Assembly (NCBI GenBank): GCA_021816925.1
Contig: JAKAWQ010000026.1
Span: forward strand, 1-43,638
Reading direction: 5' to 3'
Length of the DNA: 43,638 bases
Source of the DNA: Pseudomonadota bacterium
Lineage (GTDB): Bacteria > Pseudomonadota > Alphaproteobacteria > Acetobacterales > Acetobacteraceae
Shown here: in pieces, positions 39,115 through 43,638 of the stretch
Numbering within the stretch: the first letter of the stretch is position 1
How the letters are laid out: the number at the start of each line of letters is the position of its first letter
Program-made: the position numbers and the translations under genes
Notes under the pieces: model-generated
The model's input: only the letters and a program-made list of their open reading frames with translations
Told to the model about the DNA's origin: nothing
The model's database searches: none

Positions 39115-39447
39115 GTGCCGATGACGCCGTCGAAGGAAACGAGACGCGCCGAGGGAAGGGGCCGGCCTGGAAGGAATCCATGCGAGGGTGGCAGGGTCCG
39201 GACACAGAGCCGGGCAGCTCTGCCATCCAACCTCGCACGGGTGAACGCGGCGGCCCGCGCGGCGGCCCGCGCGGCGGCCCGGACCCGGTTCACCGCCCTG
39301 CTGCACCATGTGGACGTCGCAGCGCTCGAACGGGCGTTCCGGCGGGAGAAGCGGCAGGCGAGCGCGGGAGTCGATGGGTTCACGGTGGCGGAGTACGAAC
39401 AGAACCGGGAGGCCAACCTCCAGGACCTCTGCGTGCGCGTCCACTTC
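39115..39447 (+). pseudogene. Group II intron reverse transcriptase fragment
   Basis: GTG-started frame MPMTPSKETRRAEGRGRPGRN continues to RFTALLHHVDVAALERAFRREKRQASAGVDGFTVAEYEQNREANLQDLCVRVHF, the N-terminal RT0/RT1 region of group II intron maturases (SAGVDG is diagnostic). It breaks off at about codon 111, before any catalytic YADD. Residues 46-57 are an AAR repeat encoded by a tandem GCGGCCCGCGCG-type 12-mer. The break lies 13 bp before the Pho box of pstB. Confidence 0.8.
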
Positions 39448-39460
39448 AGAGCAGCGGTTT

Positions 39461-39489
39461 CTGTCATCAAAGCTTCATCAATCTGAAAT
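39461..39489 (+). promoter_or_regulatory. Pho box upstream of pstB
   Basis: CTGTCAT (39461), GCTTCAT (39472) and CTGAAAT (39483) are spaced exactly 11 bp, the direct-repeat pattern bound by PhoB. The first is a perfect half-site; the others keep four and five of seven bases. The box is 33 bp before the pstB ATG, so pstB-phoU-phoB is probably induced by phosphate limitation and phoB autoregulated. Confidence 0.6.
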
Positions 39490-39522
39490 AGGATGGTCGC
39501 GGGCCTTCTTTAGGTTGCAGGC

Positions 39523-40338
39523 ATGAACGACCTCGCCGGCGAATCCCGGCCGGCCCGCGCCCCTCATCTCGATGCGCTAATGGCAAGGCCGCGGGTGGCC
39601 ATCCGCAAGCTCGACTTCTTCTATGGTGCTATCCAGGCGCTGAAGGGGGTCAGCCTCGATCTCCCTGATCGGCAGGTGACGGGGATGATCGGTCCCTCAG
39701 GCTGCGGCAAGTCCACCCTGCTACGCGTGCTGAACCGGATGTACGACCTCTATCCGCACCAGAGGGCGGTTGGAGAGGTATGGCTGGACGAGACGAACAT
39801 CCTCGGCCCGACGGTGGATGTGACGTTGCTCAGGGCGCGCGTCGGCATGGTGTTCCAGAAGCCCATGCCCTTTGCGATGTCGATCTTCAACAACGTCGCG
39901 TTCGGCGTCAGGCTGCACGAGCGGCTGAGCCGCGCCGAGATGCGCGACCGTGTGGAATGGTCGCTCGTCCGTGCGGCACTCTGGGAGGAGGTGAAGGACC
40001 GGTTGGGCAGTCCGGCCGCCAGCCTTTCCGGGGGCCAGCAGCAGCGGCTCTGCATCGCCCGGACGATCGCGGTGCGCCCACAGGTGATCCTGCTCGACGA
40101 GCCGACCAGCGCACTTGATCCGATCAGCACGTTGAGGGTCGAGGAACTGATCGACGAGCTGAAGCGCGACTTCACGATCGCGCTGGTGACGCACAACATG
40201 CAGCAGGCCGCGCGGGTGGCTGACCAGGTTGCCTTCTTCTATCTCGGCGAGCTGGTAGAGGTGGGCGCCGCCGCGGCAATGTTCACCGCGCCGCGCGAGA
40301 AGCGCACCCAGGAATACATCACCGGGCGATTCGGCTGA
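39523..40338 (+). CDS. pstB: Phosphate ABC transporter ATPase PstB
   Basis: ATPase of 271 residues of the high-affinity phosphate importer. The N-terminus has [52 protein letters not shown] (Walker A), typical of Pst[21 protein letters not shown], the signature [31 protein letters not shown] and [26 protein letters not shown] follow. No pstS, pstC or pstA precedes it; instead there is a Pho box and mobile debris. Those subunits must be elsewhere or lost. phoU starts 11 bp downstream. Confidence 0.95.
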   Translation: MNDLAGESRPARAPHLDALMARPRVAIRKLDFFYGAIQALKGVSLDLPDRQVTGMIGPSGCGKSTLLRVLNRMYDLYPHQRAVGEVWLDETNILGPTVDVTLLRARVGMVFQKPMPFAMSIFNNVAFGVRLHERLSRAEMRDRVEWSLVRAALWEEVKDRLGSPAASLSGGQQQRLCIARTIAVRPQVILLDEPTSALDPISTLRVEELIDELKRDFTIALVTHNMQQAARVADQVAFFYLGELVEVGAAAAMFTAPREKRTQEYITGRFG

Positions 40339-40349
40339 GGGGCGGGGAC

Positions 40350-41069
40350 GTGTCGGAATCGGCAGAGCACATCGTCAAAAGCTTCGAACAGGAGCTGACC
40401 CGCCTGAGCGATCTCCTCACGCGCATGGGCGGGCTCGTGGAAACTCAGGTGGCGTCGGCCGCTGCGGCGGTGGTGGATCGGGATGCCGCAGCGGCGGCGC
40501 GCACCGTGGAGATGGACCCCGAGGTGGACGCGCTGGAGCGCGAGATCGAACAGTTCGCGATCCGGCTGCTCGCGCTGCGTCAGCCGATGGCAGCGGACCT
40601 GAGGCGCATCGTTGCCGCACTCAAGATCACCGCGGCCTTCGAGCGCATCGGCGATTATGCGGTCAATGCGGCCAAGCGAAGCACCGTGCTCGCGCAGTTC
40701 CCACTCTCGTTCAGCCTCGCGGGTATCGGATCGATGGCCCGGATGGTACAGCAAAACCTGAAGACGGTGATCGACGCCGCCGGTGCGAACGATCCGGTGA
40801 AGGCGATCGAGGTTTGGCGCTCGGACCGAATGATCGACGATCTCTACACGGCAATCTTTCGGGAGCTGGTCACCTATATGATGGAAGATCCCCGCAATAT
40901 CACCCCCTGCACGCACCTTCTCTTTATCGCCAAGAATCTCGAGCGGATCGGCGATCACGCGACGAACGTGGCCGAGACGATACACTATGCCGCGACCGGA
41001 CAGGTGCTGCCGGATGAGCGGCCGAAGGGCGTGAGCTCGGCCTTCGCGATCGACCCGAGACAGCCGTGA
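40350..41069 (+). CDS. phoU: Phosphate signalling regulator PhoU
   Basis: All-helical protein of 239 residues linking the Pst transporter to the PhoR kinase. The two PhoU repeats are seen (AIRLLALRQPMAADLRRIVAALKITAAFERIGDYAVNAAKR and ELVTYMMEDPRNITPCTHLLFIAKNLERIGDHATNVAE), each with the metal-binding E..GD motif. GTG start after a GGGGCGGGG-type purine run. Ends 13 bp before phoB. Confidence 0.94.
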   Translation: MSESAEHIVKSFEQELTRLSDLLTRMGGLVETQVASAAAAVVDRDAAAAARTVEMDPEVDALEREIEQFAIRLLALRQPMAADLRRIVAALKITAAFERIGDYAVNAAKRSTVLAQFPLSFSLAGIGSMARMVQQNLKTVIDAAGANDPVKAIEVWRSDRMIDDLYTAIFRELVTYMMEDPRNITPCTHLLFIAKNLERIGDHATNVAETIHYAATGQVLPDERPKGVSSAFAIDPRQP

Positions 41070-41082
41070 GTGCGAGCACCAG

Positions 41083-41799
41083 ATGGTCGAAGCCGTGAGT
41101 GGGGTGTCGCGGCCGTTGGTTCTCCTGGTGGAGGACGAAGCAGCACTGGTGACGATGCTTCGCTATAACTTGGAGAAGCAGGGGTTCCGGGTCGAGGAGG
41201 CAGCAGACGGCGAGGAGGCTATGGCGCGAATTGCCGAGATCACGCCCGACCTCGTGCTGCTCGACTGGATGTTGCCGGTGATGTCGGGGATTGAGGTGTG
41301 CCGGCAGATTCGCCGCCGGCCGGCGACGCGGGACCTGCCGGTGATCATGGTGACGGCGCGGACCGAGGAGCAGGATACCGTACGCGGACTGAATGTCGGA
41401 GCCGACGACTACATCACGAAGCCGTTCAGCATGGACGCATTGTTGGCGCGCATGCGGGCGTTGCTGCGCCGTTCGGGTGCGGTGCCTGCCAAGGGGCAGC
41501 TTCGCTTTCATGACATCACGCTCGATCTGGCTCAGCATCGGACGAGCCGCAACGGGCGCCCCGTGCATCTTGGCCCGACCGAATTCCGACTGCTTGAATT
41601 CCTGATGCAGCACCCCTGCCGCGTCTTTTCGCGTGAAGAGCTGCTCGATGCCGTGTGGGGCCCCGGCATCCACGTAGAGCCGCGCACGGTTGATGTCCAT
41701 ATACGCAGGCTACGTCGGGCTATTAACGGCCCGCGCGAGCGCGACATGGTGCGGACGGTGCGCGCGGCCGGCTACTCGCTCGACACCGATCCGGTGTAG
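41083..41799 (+). CDS. phoB: Phosphate regulon response regulator PhoB
   Basis: Response regulator of 238 residues. Receiver domain: acidic pair VEDE, phosphoacceptor Asp in LVLLDWMLPVMSGIE, Thr in VTARTEE and Lys in ITKPFS. The OmpR-type winged helix includes LGPTEFRLLEFLMQHPCRVFSREELLDAVWG and RTVDVHIRRLRRAI. It would bind the Pho box upstream of pstB. No phoR kinase gene is adjacent in this window. Confidence 0.95.
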   Translation: MVEAVSGVSRPLVLLVEDEAALVTMLRYNLEKQGFRVEEAADGEEAMARIAEITPDLVLLDWMLPVMSGIEVCRQIRRRPATRDLPVIMVTARTEEQDTVRGLNVGADDYITKPFSMDALLARMRALLRRSGAVPAKGQLRFHDITLDLAQHRTSRNGRPVHLGPTEFRLLEFLMQHPCRVFSREELLDAVWGPGIHVEPRTVDVHIRRLRRAINGPRERDMVRTVRAAGYSLDTDPV

Positions 41800-41861
41800 T
41801 CCGCAGAAGGGCTCCTCCCCTCGACCGCGCTGCAAAATCCGAGCATGATCTCCGCATCGAG

Positions 41862-41882
41862 GGAAGGGGCCAAGCCCCTTCC
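41862..41882 (+). terminator. Strong hairpin after phoB
   Basis: GGAAGGGGC-CAA-GCCCCTTCC, a perfect 9-bp stem, lies 62 bp after phoB and 23 bp before the aldehyde dehydrogenase ATG. It probably ends the pst-pho transcript, though no T-run follows; it could also fold in the leader of the next gene. Confidence 0.4.
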
Positions 41883-41905
41883 GGAAAATTGGGAAGGACG
41901 TGATC

Positions 41906-43339
41906 ATGTACTCGGATGTCTCGCTGTTCATCGATGGTGCCTGGAGTGGAAGTGCTGCCGGCAGGACGATTGCCGTGCTCAATCCCGCCACCGGCGAGCC
42001 GATCGGCAACGTGGCGCATGCGGAGGCCCCCGACCTCGACCGTGCGCTCGCCGCCGCCGCCAAGGGATTCCATGTCTGGCGCAGGATTTCCGCCTACGAG
42101 CGGGCCAAGATCATGCGCAAGGCGGCAAGCCTGATGCGCGATCGTATGGATGCGATCGCGCGTATCATGACAACCGAGCAGGGCAAGCCGCTGGCCGAGG
42201 CAAAGGCCGAAACGGCGCTCGCCGGCGACATCATCGAGTGGTTCGCCGAGGAGGCGCGCCGTGCCTACGGCCGCGTTGTCCCGGCGCGCGCTCCCGGGGT
42301 CTATCAGCTTGTGGTGAAGGAACCGGTCGGCGTGGCGGCCGCCTTCACGCCCTGGAACTTCCCGATCAACCAAGCGGTGCGGAAGGTCTCAGCGGCGCTG
42401 GCTGCCGGTTGCTCCATCATCATCAAGGGGCCCGAGGAGACCCCGGCCTCCTGCGCCGAAGTCGTGCGCAGCTATGCCGAGGCGGGTGTGCCGGAAGGGG
42501 TGATCAATCTGGTGTTCGGCGCGCCGGCGGAGATCTCGAGCTACCTCATCCCGCATCCGCTCGTGCGCAAGATCTCCTTCACCGGGTCGACCGCCGTCGG
42601 CAAGCATCTCGCAGCGATGGCCGGGGCGCACATGAAGCGGGTGACCATGGAGCTTGGCGGGCACGCCCCGGCGATCATCTTCGAGGACGCGGATGTCGAG
42701 GCGGCAACGAAAATCCTTTCCGGCAACAAGTTCCGTAATGCCGGACAGGTCTGCATCGCGCCGACGCGCTTCCTGGTCCAGGAGAAGGTGTTCGACGATT
42801 TCGTCGGCCGCTTTGTGTCAGTTGCCAAGGGGCTGAAGGTCGGAGACGGGCTTGATCCGGCGACGCAGATGGGTCCGCTTGCGCATGCGCGGCGCGTGGC
42901 CGCGATGGAAGGCTTCATCACCGACGCCGTGCAGAAGGGCGCGGAACTCGTAACCGGCGGCAAGCGCATCGGCAATAAGGGTTACTTTTATGAGCCGACC
43001 GTGCTCACCAATGTGCCGACGACGGCGCGTGCGATGAACGAGGAGCCGTTCGGGCCGGTGGCAATGATCGCACCCTTCCGGGACTTTGACGAGGTGGTGG
43101 CCGAGGCCAATCGGCTGCCGTACGGGCTTGCCGCCTACGCCTATACCCGGTCGGCCAAGACCGCGAATGCGATTGCCAATGCTGTCGAGAGCGGCATGAT
43201 ATCGATCAATCATCACGGGCTCGCGTTACCCGAGGTACCATTCGGTGGCGTAAAGGATTCCGGCTACGGTTCAGAGGGCGGGCTCGAAGCGATCGAGGCC
43301 TATCTCGTCACCAAGTTCGTCTCCCAGGCGAGCGCGTGA
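41906..43339 (+). CDS. NAD(P)-dependent aldehyde dehydrogenase, succinate-semialdehyde type
   Basis: Aldehyde dehydrogenase of 477 residues. The catalytic Asn is in [12 protein letters not shown], Glu in [18 protein letters not shown], and Cys in [25 protein letters not shown] binds the cofactor and [11 protein letters not shown] and [15 protein letters not shown] mark the C-terminal region. The overall pattern is that of succinate-semialdehyde dehydrogenase-like enzymes, but alpha-ketoglutarate semialdehyde or other aldehydes are possible. The ATG at 41906 is 7 nt after AAGGA; an in-frame GTG at 41900 is less likely. It stands alone after the pho genes. Confidence 0.88.
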   Translation: MYSDVSLFIDGAWSGSAAGRTIAVLNPATGEPIGNVAHAEAPDLDRALAAAAKGFHVWRRISAYERAKIMRKAASLMRDRMDAIARIMTTEQGKPLAEAKAETALAGDIIEWFAEEARRAYGRVVPARAPGVYQLVVKEPVGVAAAFTPWNFPINQAVRKVSAALAAGCSIIIKGPEETPASCAEVVRSYAEAGVPEGVINLVFGAPAEISSYLIPHPLVRKISFTGSTAVGKHLAAMAGAHMKRVTMELGGHAPAIIFEDADVEAATKILSGNKFRNAGQVCIAPTRFLVQEKVFDDFVGRFVSVAKGLKVGDGLDPATQMGPLAHARRVAAMEGFITDAVQKGAELVTGGKRIGNKGYFYEPTVLTNVPTTARAMNEEPFGPVAMIAPFRDFDEVVAEANRLPYGLAAYAYTRSAKTANAIANAVESGMISINHHGLALPEVPFGGVKDSGYGSEGGLEAIEAYLVTKFVSQASA

Positions 43340-43396
43340 CGCCGGCCGACATTCGTCTTGTAACCGTAAGATGGGCAAAACCCTGGGCAGCGGCAC

Positions 43397-43638
43397 CTAC
43401 GCGGGTTGGCCGCGGCGGTGGATGAGGGCGGGCAAGGACGGCACGGCTGGCTGGCCGGAAACGCCGAGGCGGCTGCCGAGATAATCCCAAAACGCGACAC
43501 CCAGCCTGGCACAGGTTTTGGCCAAGCCGAGGAAGGCGTCGCGGCAGTCGCGCCCGGCCGCACTTTTGGTGCCACCGCTGACATGGCGCTTGGTGACTTG
43601 GCAGCGGATATCGTTTTCCGAACCATTGGTATGGAGCG
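43397..43638 (-). CDS. IS66-family transposase C-terminus, cut by window edge
   Basis: The minus strand is open from the edge to a TAG at 43397 and reads LHTNGSENDIRCQVTKRHV, SAAGRDCRDAFLGLAKTCARLGVAFWDYLGSRLGV and PALIHRRGQPA, the highly typical end of IS66 TnpC transposases. No start is inside the window. Whether the upstream part is intact cannot be seen. It lies 57 bp after the aldehyde dehydrogenase stop. Confidence 0.82.
   Translation of the reverse strand, partial: LHTNGSENDIRCQVTKRHVSGGTKSAAGRDCRDAFLGLAKTCARLGVAFWDYLGSRLGVSGQPAVPSLPALIHRRGQPA

Noticed and set aside
39241-39300. GCGGCCCGCGCG tandem units as a possible CRISPR-like or regulatory array
   Set aside because: The units are short, contiguous and without spacers, lying inside a degraded reading frame; simple slippage explains them.
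38866-39444. Minus-strand frame of 192 codons over the group II intron fragment
   Set aside because: The plus strand carries the reverse transcriptase similarity; the minus frame is its shadow.

Overview
This is a GC-rich chromosomal stretch, almost certainly alphaproteobacterial. The clusters era-recO-parC and dnaB-alr-radA-cvpA-purF and a Caulobacter-type Tad/Cpa pilus locus all point that way. The general look (codon use, Cpa gene forms) suggests Rhodospirillales, perhaps Acetobacteraceae, but that last step is inference. The window is mostly core genome with small patches of dead mobile elements, and both edges cut into insertion sequences.

Layout. (1) 1-59 is the start of a transposase running off the left edge. 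(2) 226-7541, all on the minus strand, is one probable transcription unit: era, recO, parC, a flavin amine oxidase, an S49 peptidase and dgdA. (3) 7687-9655, minus strand, holds a secreted protein of unknown function and a sulfotransferase. (4) 9656-10820 is gene-poor. (5) 10821-21198, plus strand, is a Tad pilus operon. Its head (promoter region, Flp pilin, start of the prepilin peptidase gene) is duplicated in tandem at an exact 921-bp offset with an IS3-type remnant between the copies. It continues as cpaA-cpaB-cpaC-(cpaD-like)-cpaE-cpaF-tadB-tadC-tadD, nearly all overlapping. (6) 21618-23773 is argD-argF. (7) 23874-32221 is dnaB-alr-mlaE-mlaF-radA-cvpA-purF-SDR, tightly packed. (8) A UbiH-type hydroxylase (minus) is divergent from ftsK (plus). 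(9) 35920-38468, minus strand, has a 2-hydroxyacid dehydrogenase, a tRNA-Leu(UAA) gene split by a group I intron, a DUF488 gene broken by one stop codon, and a membrane protein. (10) 38469-39447 holds remnants of a transposase and a group II intron reverse transcriptase. (11) 39461-41799 is a Pho box followed by pstB-phoU-phoB without pstSCA. (12) 41906-43339 is an aldehyde dehydrogenase, and the right edge cuts an IS66 transposase.

The most striking element is at 37176-37528. The two halves of a complete tRNA-Leu(UAA) are separated by 266 nt that carry all four conserved group I core elements (P, Q, R, S), a P1 helix with a U-G pair at the 5' splice site, and a terminal G. The insertion lies between U34 and A35 of the anticodon, the same site as the classical cyanobacterial and plastid intron. 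Second in interest are the tandem pilin duplication and a Tad secretin that carries an N-terminal domain resembling the RodZ C-terminal domain (DUF4115).

Functionally, the Tad block should build and power an adhesive Flp pilus: pilin, processing peptidase, secretin with pilotin-like lipoprotein, localisation ATPase, motor ATPase, two platform proteins and a TPR lipoprotein. No TadE/F/G minor pilins are present here. All statements come from reading the sequence and from memory of protein families; no database search was run.
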